Of a DNA stretch of 64,000 nt, positions 6,270-14,795 are shown piece after piece (position 1 is the first letter of the stretch; each line of letters opens with the position of its first letter). The translations under genes were made by a program, and so were the position numbers. Source of the stretch: UBA7985 sp002690455 (GTDB lineage Bacteria > Pseudomonadota > Alphaproteobacteria > UBA7985); contig CBFIIW010000002.1 in the NCBI GenBank assembly GCA_965662775.1, positions 161,013-225,012 of the forward strand, in the 5' to 3' direction. The notes beneath the pieces were generated by a model. The model worked only from the letters and a program-made list of their open reading frames with translations, did not search any database and was not told where the DNA came from.

Positions 6270-9203
6270 ATGGCACCGCTGGATCAGGCTGGCGAAGCAG
6301 CTTTTCAGGACGACCCCCTTTCCGCGCTGACAGGTGCCAACGCACCTTACATTGCCGAAATGTTTGCGCGCTATCACGAAAATCCGCAGTCCGTGGACGC
6401 AAACTGGCAGGCCTTCTTTGCTACCCTCAGTGACAGCGAAGCCGGACTTCTTGGTGACTTTAATGGCCCGAGCTGGCGTGCCCGTGACACGCGGATCGTT
6501 GGCACGAGCACCGAAGCCGATGCGCCGATATCCGCGGCAAGGGATAAGACCGACCCCGCCGGTGCCATGGCCGGTATTGATGCTGAGGCGGCCAAGCGGG
6601 CCACGCAGGATTCCGTTAGTGCACTGATGATGATCCGCGCCTATCGAATCCGTGGGCATCTGATTGCAGATCTCGACCCACTGGGGCTGAAAGAGCGCCT
6701 GACCCATGAGGAACTGGACCCCGTGACCTACGGTTTTGGCACGGATGACATGGACCGTGAGGTCTACATCAATAATGTCTTAGGGCTGGGTGAATACGCT
6801 ACGGTGAAGCAGATCCTCGACCGCTGCCGCGCTACCTATTGCGGACGTATCGGCGTGGAGTTCATGCACATCACGGACCCGGTGCAAAAGGCTTGGGTCC
6901 AGGAGCGGATCGAGGCCATCGAGAACAAGACCGACTTCACCGAGATGGGCAAGAAGGCCATTCTCGAACGCCTGACCCATGCCGAGGGTTTTGAGAACTT
7001 CCTCGACAAGAAGTTCCCCGGAACCAAGCGCTTTGGTCTCGACGGCGGTGAGACCATGATCCCGGCGCTGGAGCAGATCCTAAAGCGTGGTTCGCAGTTG
7101 GGACTGAAGGAAGTTGTGTTGGGCATGGCCCATCGCGGTCGCCTTAACGTGCTCGCGAATTTCATGCAAAAGCCCTTCCGTGCGATCCTGAACGAATTCC
7201 TGGGCGGCTTTGCGTTTCCCGACGACATCAACGCATCCGGCGATGTGAAGTACCATCTGGGAACCTCAGCCGACCGAGAATTCGACGGTGAGATTGTGCA
7301 CCTGTCGCTCAATCCCAATCCATCGCATTTGGAGGCTGTTAATCCAGTCGTCGTGGGTAAGGCACGGGCCAAGCAGGATCAGCTGGTCGACAAGGACCGG
7401 ACTAAGGTAATGCCGATCCTGATCCACGGCGATGCAGCTTTTGCCGGACAGGGGCTGGTGCCCGAGGTGCTCGATCTAACCGGGCTGAAGGGCTACCGCA
7501 CCGGTGGTGTAATCAACTTCATCATCAACAACCAGATCGGTTTCACCACCAACCCGGTGAATGCGCGGCCTGGGCCTTATTGCACCGATATCGCCAAGGC
7601 GATCGAGGCGCCAATCTTCCACGTCAACGGCGATGACCCCGAAGCTGTGGTTCACGTTGCCCGGATTGCGACCGAATTCCGGCAGGAGTTCCAGCAGGAC
7701 GTTGTGATCGACATGTTCTGCTACCGTCGCTTTGGTCACAACGAGGGTGACGAGCCGGCCTTTACCCAGCCGTTGATGTACAAGCAGATTAAGGCTCAGC
7801 GTCCGACACGGGCGCTTTACGCCGACAAGCTGGCCGCTGAGGGACTGGTTCCGGCCGAAGATAGCCAGCAGATGGTCATCGATTTTCAAACCCTGATGAC
7901 CGGTGAATTCGAAGCGGCGCAGTCCTACAAGCCCAACAGCGCAGATTGGCTGGGCGGGGCGTGGGACGGGTTAAAGCCCGCGGAGAAGGGACCGCGCCGG
8001 GGGAAGACTGGCCTGTCGGCTGAACAATACGATTCACTCGCCTCCGCCTTGCCGGGGATTCCGGACGGCTTCACCCCGAACAGCAAGGTTGTCCGCTTGA
8101 TGGACAATAAACGTAAAATGTTTGAGACGGGCGAAGGCTTTGACTGGGCGACGGCGGAAGCGATGGCGTTTGGCTCACTGCTGATGGAGGGTGCGCCGAT
8201 CCGGTTCTCCGGCCAGGACGTGCGTCGGGGAACCTTTACCCAGCGTCACGCTGTCCTGACCGATCAGGAAAGCGAGGCGACTCATACGCCGCTGTCTCAT
8301 CTTTCCGAAGACCAAGCGCGGCTCGAAATCATCGACTCTCCACTGTCCGAGGCAGGCGTTCTCGGCTTCGAATATGGGTATTCGACTGCCGAGCCCCAGG
8401 CGCTGACCCTTTGGGAAGCGCAATTCGGGGATTTTTCCAATGGTGCGCAGATCATCATCGATCAGTTTATCTCGTCGGCCGAGGCGAAGTGGCTGCGGAT
8501 GTCAGGGCTGGTGATGCTACTGCCACACGGTTACGAAGGGCAGGGGCCAGAGCACTCATCGGCACGGCTGGAGCGCTACCTGCAAATGTGTGGCGAAGAC
8601 AACTGGCAGGTTGCGAACTGCACCACACCGGCGAACTACTTTCACGTTCTTCGCCGCCAGCTACGCCGGGATTTCCGGAAGCCGTTGGTGTTAATGACGC
8701 CGAAGTCACTGCTAAGGCACAAGCGCTGTGTTTCCGCCAAGGCCGACTTCATGAACGGTTCGACCTTCCACCGCGTGCTGCTCGAAAACAGATCCTATGA
8801 CAAACAGCTGCAAAAGGCAGCCAAGCGTGTCGTCCTGTGCTCAGGCAAGGTTTATTATGACTTGCTGGATGCGCGGGAAGCGCAGGGTCTGGACGACGTG
8901 CACCTGATGCGGATCGAGCAATTATATCCCTTCCCGAGCATTGCGCTGGGTGAGGAACTGGAAGCTTTCAAACACTGTGAGTTCGTCTGGTGTCAGGAAG
9001 AGCCCAAGAACATGGGGGCTTGGTCTCATGTCGATCCTTATCTCGAAGAGGTGCTTGAGCAGATCAACGCCCCGGCTGGGCGGGTAGGCTATGCTGGTCG
9101 TGCGGCCGCGGCTTCGCCGGCGACCGGTTCAGGTTCCCTCCACAAGAAACAACAGGCAGCCTTGGTTGAAGAGGCGCTGACCGGCGCGATCAAGCGACGT
9201 TGA
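6270..9203 (+). CDS. sucA: 2-oxoglutarate dehydrogenase E1 component
   Basis: A 977-residue thiamine-diphosphate E1 of the 2-oxoglutarate dehydrogenase complex, which decarboxylates 2-oxoglutarate and succinylates the lipoyl group of SucB. The N-terminus has the typical SALTGANAPYIAEMFARY segment. Further on are GMAHRGRLNVLANFMQKP and the HGDAAFAGQG...GGVINFIINNQIGFTT region (ThDP/Mg binding), and a C-terminal transketolase-like domain with LPHGYEGQGPEHSSARLERYLQ. I chose the ATG at 6270, preceded by AGAGACGGG, over an upstream TTG at 6240, because the protein then begins at the family's conserved start. It is followed 30 nt later by sucB. The lpd gene for E3 is not next to them. Confidence 0.97.
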   Translation: MAPLDQAGEAAFQDDPLSALTGANAPYIAEMFARYHENPQSVDANWQAFFATLSDSEAGLLGDFNGPSWRARDTRIVGTSTEADAPISAARDKTDPAGAMAGIDAEAAKRATQDSVSALMMIRAYRIRGHLIADLDPLGLKERLTHEELDPVTYGFGTDDMDREVYINNVLGLGEYATVKQILDRCRATYCGRIGVEFMHITDPVQKAWVQERIEAIENKTDFTEMGKKAILERLTHAEGFENFLDKKFPGTKRFGLDGGETMIPALEQILKRGSQLGLKEVVLGMAHRGRLNVLANFMQKPFRAILNEFLGGFAFPDDINASGDVKYHLGTSADREFDGEIVHLSLNPNPSHLEAVNPVVVGKARAKQDQLVDKDRTKVMPILIHGDAAFAGQGLVPEVLDLTGLKGYRTGGVINFIINNQIGFTTNPVNARPGPYCTDIAKAIEAPIFHVNGDDPEAVVHVARIATEFRQEFQQDVVIDMFCYRRFGHNEGDEPAFTQPLMYKQIKAQRPTRALYADKLAAEGLVPAEDSQQMVIDFQTLMTGEFEAAQSYKPNSADWLGGAWDGLKPAEKGPRRGKTGLSAEQYDSLASALPGIPDGFTPNSKVVRLMDNKRKMFETGEGFDWATAEAMAFGSLLMEGAPIRFSGQDVRRGTFTQRHAVLTDQESEATHTPLSHLSEDQARLEIIDSPLSEAGVLGFEYGYSTAEPQALTLWEAQFGDFSNGAQIIIDQFISSAEAKWLRMSGLVMLLPHGYEGQGPEHSSARLERYLQMCGEDNWQVANCTTPANYFHVLRRQLRRDFRKPLVLMTPKSLLRHKRCVSAKADFMNGSTFHRVLLENRSYDKQLQKAAKRVVLCSGKVYYDLLDAREAQGLDDVHLMRIEQLYPFPSIALGEELEAFKHCEFVWCQEEPKNMGAWSHVDPYLEEVLEQINAPAGRVGYAGRAAAASPATGSGSLHKKQQAALVEEALTGAIKRR

Positions 9204-9233
9204 TCGCAGTCCCGAATAGAAGGAACACAGCGC

Positions 9234-10415
9234 ATGGCTATAGAAATTGTTGTCCCGGTTCTGGGCGAATCCGTGACCGAAGCAACGGTAGCTCGGTGGC
9301 TGAAACAGCCCGGTGAGGCAGTAGCCGTCGACGATCCGCTGGTGGAATTAGAGACAGATAAGGTCACACTTGAAGTCCCTGCGCCCGCAAACGGAACTGT
9401 TGCTGCGATAACGGCTGAGGCCGGTGCAACGGTTGAGGTCGGGGCTGTTCTGGGAATGATGGAAGCCGGTGATGCGCCTGCAACGACCGCACCGGCAGCC
9501 AAAGCATCAACACCTGCACCAGCACCTGCACCAGCACCAGCACCAGCATCAGCACCAGCGGTGAAGGCATCCCGTCTAATGCCTGAGGATGCGCTCAAAG
9601 CCGCTGCAGAAGGCATTTGGCCAGAAGGCCATGCCAGCAGTGGCGGCGCTGCTGGCAAGCTCGCCCCTGCGTCAGCTAATATCTCGTCTGAACTGCTGCC
9701 CCCACGCCAGCCCGGCGGTCCCGAAGAAATTGTGCCTATGTCACGGCTGCGCCAGACCATCGCCCGACGGCTGAAGGAAGCGCAGAACACAGCGGCGATG
9801 CTCACGACTTTCAATGATGTAGATATGTCTGCGGTCATGGCTCTGCGAAAGAGCCATCAAGACGCTTTCGTCAAGAAATACGGCATCAAGCTTGGCTTCA
9901 TGTCCTTCTTTGCCAAGGCCTGTATCGCGGCACTGCAGGAACTGCCTGCCGTAAACGCGGAAATCTATGGCAACGACCTGATCTATAAGAATTACTACAA
10001 CATCGGCGTTGCGGTCGGCACCGAGAATGGGTTGGTGGTACCAGTCATCCGCGATGCAGATCGCATGGGCTTTGCCCAGATAGAATCCAACATCGCTGAC
10101 TTTGGTCAGCGTGCACGCGATGGCAAGCTGTCTATGGCGGAAATGTCCGGGGGCACCTTCACCATCTCCAACGGTGGAATCTATGGCTCCATGTTGTCGA
10201 CACCGATCCTAAACCAGCCGCAGAGCGCAATTCTTGGCATGCATCGGATCGAGGATCGCCCGGTTGCAGTCAACGGTGAGGTTGTGATCCGGCCCATGAT
10301 GTATCTGGCGCTGTCCTACGACCACCGCATCATCGATGGGCGCGAGGCGGTGACTTTCTTGGTGAAGGTCAAGAAGAATATCGAAGACCCCAGCCGGATG
10401 CTGTTCGAGGTCTGA
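9234..10415 (+). CDS. sucB: Dihydrolipoyllysine succinyltransferase, E2 of 2-oxoglutarate dehydrogenase
   Basis: A 393-residue E2 core protein. Residues 1-76 form a lipoyl domain with the lipoylated lysine K43 in ETDKVTLEV. A low-complexity Ala-Pro linker at about residues 85-107 is encoded by short GCACCA-type repeats around 9508-9560. A peripheral subunit-binding domain follows (SRLMPEDALKAAAEG), and the catalytic domain runs from about residue 160. The active-site motif is YDHRIIDG, with H364 and D368. A clear ribosome-binding site (AGAAGGA) precedes the ATG. It ends 6 nt from the convergent metZ stop. Confidence 0.97.
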   Translation: MAIEIVVPVLGESVTEATVARWLKQPGEAVAVDDPLVELETDKVTLEVPAPANGTVAAITAEAGATVEVGAVLGMMEAGDAPATTAPAAKASTPAPAPAPAPAPASAPAVKASRLMPEDALKAAAEGIWPEGHASSGGAAGKLAPASANISSELLPPRQPGGPEEIVPMSRLRQTIARRLKEAQNTAAMLTTFNDVDMSAVMALRKSHQDAFVKKYGIKLGFMSFFAKACIAALQELPAVNAEIYGNDLIYKNYYNIGVAVGTENGLVVPVIRDADRMGFAQIESNIADFGQRARDGKLSMAEMSGGTFTISNGGIYGSMLSTPILNQPQSAILGMHRIEDRPVAVNGEVVIRPMMYLALSYDHRIIDGREAVTFLVKVKKNIEDPSRMLFEV

Positions 10416-10421
10416 CCGGCC

Positions 10422-11627
10422 TCAGCCTTCGCCTTGCGCGCAATTGAGCGCCTGATCAAGGTCGGTCATCAGGTCTTCATCCAGTTCCAGGCCAACACTC
10501 AGCCGAACAAGGCTGTTGGTGATGCCCACGGACCAGCGCTGCTCATCGCTCAGCACCCGGTGGGTTGTGGTTGCTGGGTGGGTCACCATCGACTTGCTAT
10601 CACCCAGGTTGTTGGAGATCCGGATCAACCCAAGTGCGTTCAACGCGCGGAAGGCCGCGTTTTGCCCGCCCCTGACCTGGAATGAGACGAGAGTTCCGCC
10701 GTTTATCATTTGTCGACGGGCGATGGCGTGCTGACTGTGGCTGGCTAGTCCAGGATAGGACACGTGCTCAACTGCAGGGTGCTCGGTAAGGAAAGCAGCG
10801 ACATTGGCTGCACTACGCGCCATCTGCGTCACCCTGATGTCCAGCGTTTCCAGCGACTTGGCCAGCGTCCACGCGTTGAACGGACTCAGGCTCGGCCCGG
10901 TGTGGCGAATGTAGAATTGCAGGTGTTGCTGGTAAAAGGCTTCAGAACAGCAGATGGCACCGCCTAAACACCGCCCTTGTCCATCGATGTGTTTGGTAGC
11001 CGAATAGGTGACAACATCCGCCCCCAGTGGTGCTGCACGCTGCACGGCAGGCGAGGCAAAGGCGTTGTCAACAACGAAGCAGATCCCGGCTGAGCGTGCA
11101 ATTTCGCCAACTGCCCCAATATCGACTAACTCCAGCATCGGATTAGACGGTGTTTCACAGAAGAACACCCGGGTTTGAGGTTGGATCGCCGCCGACCACG
11201 CTGACAACTCGGCGCCGTCAATCAAGGTATAAGTGATGCCATAGCGGGGCAGCAGGTTGGTGATGACTTGCAGGCACGAACCGAACAGTGCCCTTGAGGC
11301 TACGATGTGGTCGCCCGCACGCAATTGGCTGGCCAGGGCCGCATACATGGCCGCCATTCCACTGGAAAGGGCTGCACAGCGCTCTGTACCCTCAATCGCC
11401 GCCAGACGGCGTTCAAACAGGCTGACAGTCGGATTGCCGTAGCGGGAGTAGATGTAGCCCTCGTCTTCGCCGCTGAAGCGATCAGCGGCCTGTTCGGCGC
11501 TGTCGTAGACATAGCCGGAGGTTAGGTAGAGGGCTTCGGTGGTTTCCCCGAAGTCGGATCGGTCGAGACCGTCGTGGACCAGCTGTGTCTGGACGGACCA
11601 GGGTGACGGGGCAGGGTGTTCAAGCAT
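10422..11627 (-). CDS. metZ: O-succinylhomoserine sulfhydrylase
   Basis: A 401-residue PLP enzyme of the Cys/Met metabolism (gamma) family. It converts O-succinylhomoserine plus sulfide to homocysteine in methionine synthesis. The PLP lysine is K212 in SATKHIDGQGR, the pyridine-nitrogen aspartate is D187 (VVDNAF), and the segment RYGNPT near residue 62 contributes Tyr/Arg to phosphate binding. The opening VQTQLVHDGLDRSDFGETTEALYLTSGYVYDS is characteristic of alphaproteobacterial MetZ rather than MetB. The longer frame begins at 11702, but homology favours the ATG at 11627. An Lrp-type regulator is transcribed divergently upstream, an arrangement suggesting regulation of metZ, although that is inference. 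Confidence 0.92.
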   Translation of the reverse strand: MLEHPAPSPWSVQTQLVHDGLDRSDFGETTEALYLTSGYVYDSAEQAADRFSGEDEGYIYSRYGNPTVSLFERRLAAIEGTERCAALSSGMAAMYAALASQLRAGDHIVASRALFGSCLQVITNLLPRYGITYTLIDGAELSAWSAAIQPQTRVFFCETPSNPMLELVDIGAVGEIARSAGICFVVDNAFASPAVQRAAPLGADVVTYSATKHIDGQGRCLGGAICCSEAFYQQHLQFYIRHTGPSLSPFNAWTLAKSLETLDIRVTQMARSAANVAAFLTEHPAVEHVSYPGLASHSQHAIARRQMINGGTLVSFQVRGGQNAAFRALNALGLIRISNNLGDSKSMVTHPATTTHRVLSDEQRWSVGITNSLVRLSVGLELDEDLMTDLDQALNCAQGEG

Positions 11628-11786
11628 GGGTGGAATGTCCGAAATCGCTTGGCTTACGTTGGGATTTCGATAATTTAGATATGCTGCGTTAATTTCCCAC
11701 AAAAAAGTGAAAATCCGAATAAAGTTCTTTGTTTGCGTGTAAAAGATGAATTATTTTTTTCAAAATACCAAATAGAAGGAAATCAT

Positions 11787-12242
11787 ATGCAGTTAGACGA
11801 AACTGACCAGAAAATCCTCCGACTGATCCAGGTTGATGCGACCCTACCGCTGGAAGAAATTGCACGGCAGATCGGTTCGACCAAGTCACCCGTTTGGAAC
11901 CGGATCAAGAAGCTGAAGGCCGCTGGCGTAATCGAACGTGAAGTCGCGATCCTGAATGCCGACAAGATTGGGCTGAAGGAAACCTTTTTCATCGCCATTC
12001 GTACCGACCAGCACACCAGCGACTGGCTGGGGCGGTTTACGGAAATCGTCAACGAGATGCCCGAGATTCTCGAATGTCATCGGCTGACGGGCGAGGTTGA
12101 TTACATCATGAAAATCAGGGTAGCCAGCACGCGGGATTTCGATCTTTTCTACAAGCGGTTCATTGGCCGGATAAACCTCTTTAACGTGACCTCTAGCTTG
12201 TCGATGGAGGTGATCAAGGAGACGACGGCGATCAAGGTTTGA
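11787..12242 (+). CDS. Lrp/AsnC-family transcriptional regulator
   Basis: A 151-residue DNA-binding regulator. Residues 1-60 form the AsnC-type winged helix-turn-helix (LDETDQKILRLIQVDATLPLEEIARQIGSTKSPVWNRIKKL), and residues 65-145 form the RAM ligand-binding/oligomerisation domain (ILECHRLTGEVDYIMKIRV). The ATG at 11787 has an excellent ribosome-binding site, AGAAGGA, 6 nt upstream. An earlier start at 11733 is less likely. It is divergent from metZ across a very AT-rich spacer (about 11655-11775), the kind of DNA Lrp proteins bind. The likely targets are itself and metZ; the effector amino acid is unknown. Confidence 0.9.
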   Translation: MQLDETDQKILRLIQVDATLPLEEIARQIGSTKSPVWNRIKKLKAAGVIEREVAILNADKIGLKETFFIAIRTDQHTSDWLGRFTEIVNEMPEILECHRLTGEVDYIMKIRVASTRDFDLFYKRFIGRINLFNVTSSLSMEVIKETTAIKV

Positions 12243-12270
12243 GAGCCCTCAGGCTTCGCCCGCCTGCGGC

Positions 12271-13773
12271 TCAACTGCCAGAGAGCGGGTTGAAGAAGAC
12301 AAAGGTTACGATCACGAACAGCGGCATGAGAATCCCGCACGACCAGAGCATATAGCCGAAGAACGAGGGCATCTTGACCCCTCGGTCCTCTGCGATTGAG
12401 CGCACCATAAAGTTTGGCGCATTACCGATATAGGTAACGGCGCCCATGAACACAGCGCCCGCAGAAATCGCCAGCAGCGTTCCGGAAAGTTCACCCATCA
12501 GCTGTTCGGGATCTCCCCCGGCTGAATTAAAGAACACTAAATAGGTCGGCGCATTGTCGAGGAAGCTGGAGAGAATCCCTGTCGCCCAGAAATACGCGGC
12601 GTTCAGCGGGGTTCCATCGGCTCGGGTTACCCCGTCGATCACCCAGCCCAGCGCGCCCGCAGAGCCCGCGCGCAGGATGGCCAGCGCCGGGATGATGGTC
12701 ATGAAAATACCGGCGAACAACGTCGCGACTTCGATGATTGGAAACCAGGTGAAGCCGTTGAGCTTGCGGCTTTCATTCGCCGTCAGAACTAAGGACAGTC
12801 CTGCCAGCCCGAGCAGTCCGAGATCTCGCACAAGATTCGCAACCTTGATGTCGACACCGTAGACCATGAAGTAGGCTTCGGTCCCAAGCGGTGCCGGAAG
12901 ATCAGCTGCAAACCCCGAATACAGCACGAACAACACGACACCAGCGAGTAGCAGCAGGTTCACACTTCCCTCCAGCCCTAGGCGCTCACCCTCCTTGCCG
13001 GTTTCAATGTTGTTCATGGGCAGGGTCTCGCCCTCACGGCGGCTCAGTACGGTGTCAACGATGTAGTAGAGCACCAGAAGCAGCACGGACAGCATGAGCA
13101 TGGGTAAGAACATCGCCTTCGTCGGCCAGAAAAAGCTTACGCCTTTGAGGAAGCCCAGGAACAGAGGCGGGTCGCCCAGCGGCGTCAGAGAGCCGCCAAT
13201 GTTGGCGACCAGGAAAATAAAGAACACGACGGTGTGGACGCGGTGCTTGCGGTGGTCGTTGGCGCGACACAGCGGGCGGATCAGCAGCATAGCCGCACCC
13301 GTGGTGCCCATCAACGAGGCCAGCACCGTGCCGATGGCCAGAATGCCTGTGTTGAGCGCTGGGGTGCCAACCAGCGAGCCCTTGATCCGTACACCGCCGG
13401 AAATGGTGAACAGGGCGAACAGTAGGATGATGAACGGCAAGTATTCGTGCGCTACCGTTTCCCAAGCGAGAAAAGATGTTGTCCCCCAGCCGTAAACGAC
13501 CATGCAGGGCAGCAGGAAGACGATGGCCCAGCCAAATGAGATCTTACCGAAGTGATGATGCCAGATGCGCGGCAGAAATAGCGGCATCAGGGCGATCGAA
13601 AGCAGGATGCCTACAAAGGGCAGCACCCAAAGAAGATTCAGTTCGGCACCGGGCAGGGACTTGCCCTCGCCCCCGCCAGCGCCATAGGCCAAGCCGGCGG
13701 AACCGAGCCCGGTGGTCAGCAGTGCGAGAAGCAGAGCGAGAGACGGGCGACGAAGACTGAAGGCGCGGGGCAT
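12271..13773 (-). CDS. CitMHS_2-type membrane transporter (putative sodium:proton antiporter)
   Basis: A 500-residue polytopic inner-membrane protein of the ion-transporter superfamily, with a signal-like first helix followed by about 12 hydrophobic segments. Family signatures include LMGTTGAAMLLIRPLCRAN, FLVANIGGSLTPLGDPPLFL and SSFLDNAPTYLVFFN. Such proteins are annotated as sodium:proton antiporters or putative citrate carriers; the true substrate cannot be read here. I chose the ATG at 13773, preceded by CAGGAAA, instead of an upstream start at 13938, which would add an unrelated 55-residue N-terminus antisense to bpt. It lies 49 nt downstream of bpt on the same strand. Confidence 0.88.
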   Translation of the reverse strand: MPRAFSLRRPSLALLLALLTTGLGSAGLAYGAGGGEGKSLPGAELNLLWVLPFVGILLSIALMPLFLPRIWHHHFGKISFGWAIVFLLPCMVVYGWGTTSFLAWETVAHEYLPFIILLFALFTISGGVRIKGSLVGTPALNTGILAIGTVLASLMGTTGAAMLLIRPLCRANDHRKHRVHTVVFFIFLVANIGGSLTPLGDPPLFLGFLKGVSFFWPTKAMFLPMLMLSVLLLVLYYIVDTVLSRREGETLPMNNIETGKEGERLGLEGSVNLLLLAGVVLFVLYSGFAADLPAPLGTEAYFMVYGVDIKVANLVRDLGLLGLAGLSLVLTANESRKLNGFTWFPIIEVATLFAGIFMTIIPALAILRAGSAGALGWVIDGVTRADGTPLNAAYFWATGILSSFLDNAPTYLVFFNSAGGDPEQLMGELSGTLLAISAGAVFMGAVTYIGNAPNFMVRSIAEDRGVKMPSFFGYMLWSCGILMPLFVIVTFVFFNPLSGS

Positions 13774-13822
13774 GAGGTTTCCTGAATTCTTGAATGCTAC
13801 GGGTTCGGCGTGCGTCTTTGAC

Positions 13823-14581
13823 CTAGGACGAGCTAGGCAGGGATGCAACCGCCAGCCACTGGCCTTTGTCATGCACTTCCACGCCGGAAAAGCGGTTTTT
13901 GTAGTCCATGGTGGCTGATCCTTCGATCCAGTAGCCAAGGTAGAGCTTCGAGAGCCCTAAATCGGCGAGATGGCAAACCGCATCAAGGATGCAGAAGGTG
14001 CCCAGCGAGCGGCGCGTTTCATCAGTATCGAAGAACGAGTAGACGGCTGAAAATCCGTCGGACATGGCATCAAACAGCATGCAGGCGCGTAAATAGCCAC
14101 CGGCGTCGCGCCATTCGAGCAAGCCGCTGTCAACAGTCGATTGTTCGATCATCATGCGCAGGTCGTCTGGGGTCATGAGCGCCATTTCTGAATCGCCGTG
14201 CCGCTGGCGTATGTAACGGTCGAATAGTGCCCAATGCTCGCTGCTGCACCGTGCCGCCTGAACGCTGCGGCTGAGGTCCGCATTGCGGCGCAGAATTTTT
14301 CGTTGCGTGCGCGATGGGTGGTGGCGCGCCACGTCGATGCGTGCAGACTTGCAGGCGTTACATGACGGGCAGGCTGGACGGTAAGCGATTTCGTGACTGC
14401 GGCGGAAGCCCGACCAACTCAGTTGGTCAAAGGCGTCGTCATCACCGTAATCCAATGCGGTAATCAGTTTGCGCTCGGTGCGATGGGGTAGGTAAGGACA
14501 GGGCGCGGGCGCTGTCATATAGAATACACGCTCGACCCTTGACCAATCAATGCGAAGGAAGCTCTGGTTGGCAGACGACAT
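13823..14581 (-). CDS. bpt: Aspartate/glutamate leucyltransferase (bacterial N-end-rule transferase)
   Basis: A 252-residue cytoplasmic enzyme that transfers leucine from Leu-tRNA to proteins with N-terminal Asp or Glu, marking them for ClpS/ClpAP. Signatures of the ATE1-related Bpt family are CPYLPHRTERKLIT near residue 28, the cysteine pair CPSCNACKSARID near residue 71, YSFFDTDETRRSLGTFCIL, and LYLGYWIEGSATMDYKNRF with GVEVHDKGQW at the C-terminus. The length is typical. It is transcribed away from ilvD across a 214 bp divergent region. Confidence 0.93.
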   Translation of the reverse strand: MSSANQSFLRIDWSRVERVFYMTAPAPCPYLPHRTERKLITALDYGDDDAFDQLSWSGFRRSHEIAYRPACPSCNACKSARIDVARHHPSRTQRKILRRNADLSRSVQAARCSSEHWALFDRYIRQRHGDSEMALMTPDDLRMMIEQSTVDSGLLEWRDAGGYLRACMLFDAMSDGFSAVYSFFDTDETRRSLGTFCILDAVCHLADLGLSKLYLGYWIEGSATMDYKNRFSGVEVHDKGQWLAVASLPSSS

Positions 14582-14795
14582 AGCAACAAAGAGTGGCGGC
14601 TCTGTCCTTCGGCGTCAAGGTACAGGATCGCGCAGCGTTAACCCGGCTGTTCAAACGGAAATGGGCCAGACAGGGCGCGCGCGTGAACGATAAAGCCCAT
14701 TCGTCGTGGTGCGGGGTTCAATTGCCAAGCCGGACAAGGGTCTTTAGAACACTACCATAAACATTAGAAATCATTCTGGGAGGACGTCCGTCGTC

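Noticed and set aside
11628..11786. SAM-II-type riboswitch upstream of metZ
   Set aside because: I looked for a pseudoknot-like conserved core and saw only AT-rich promoter-like DNA. A covariance search would settle it.
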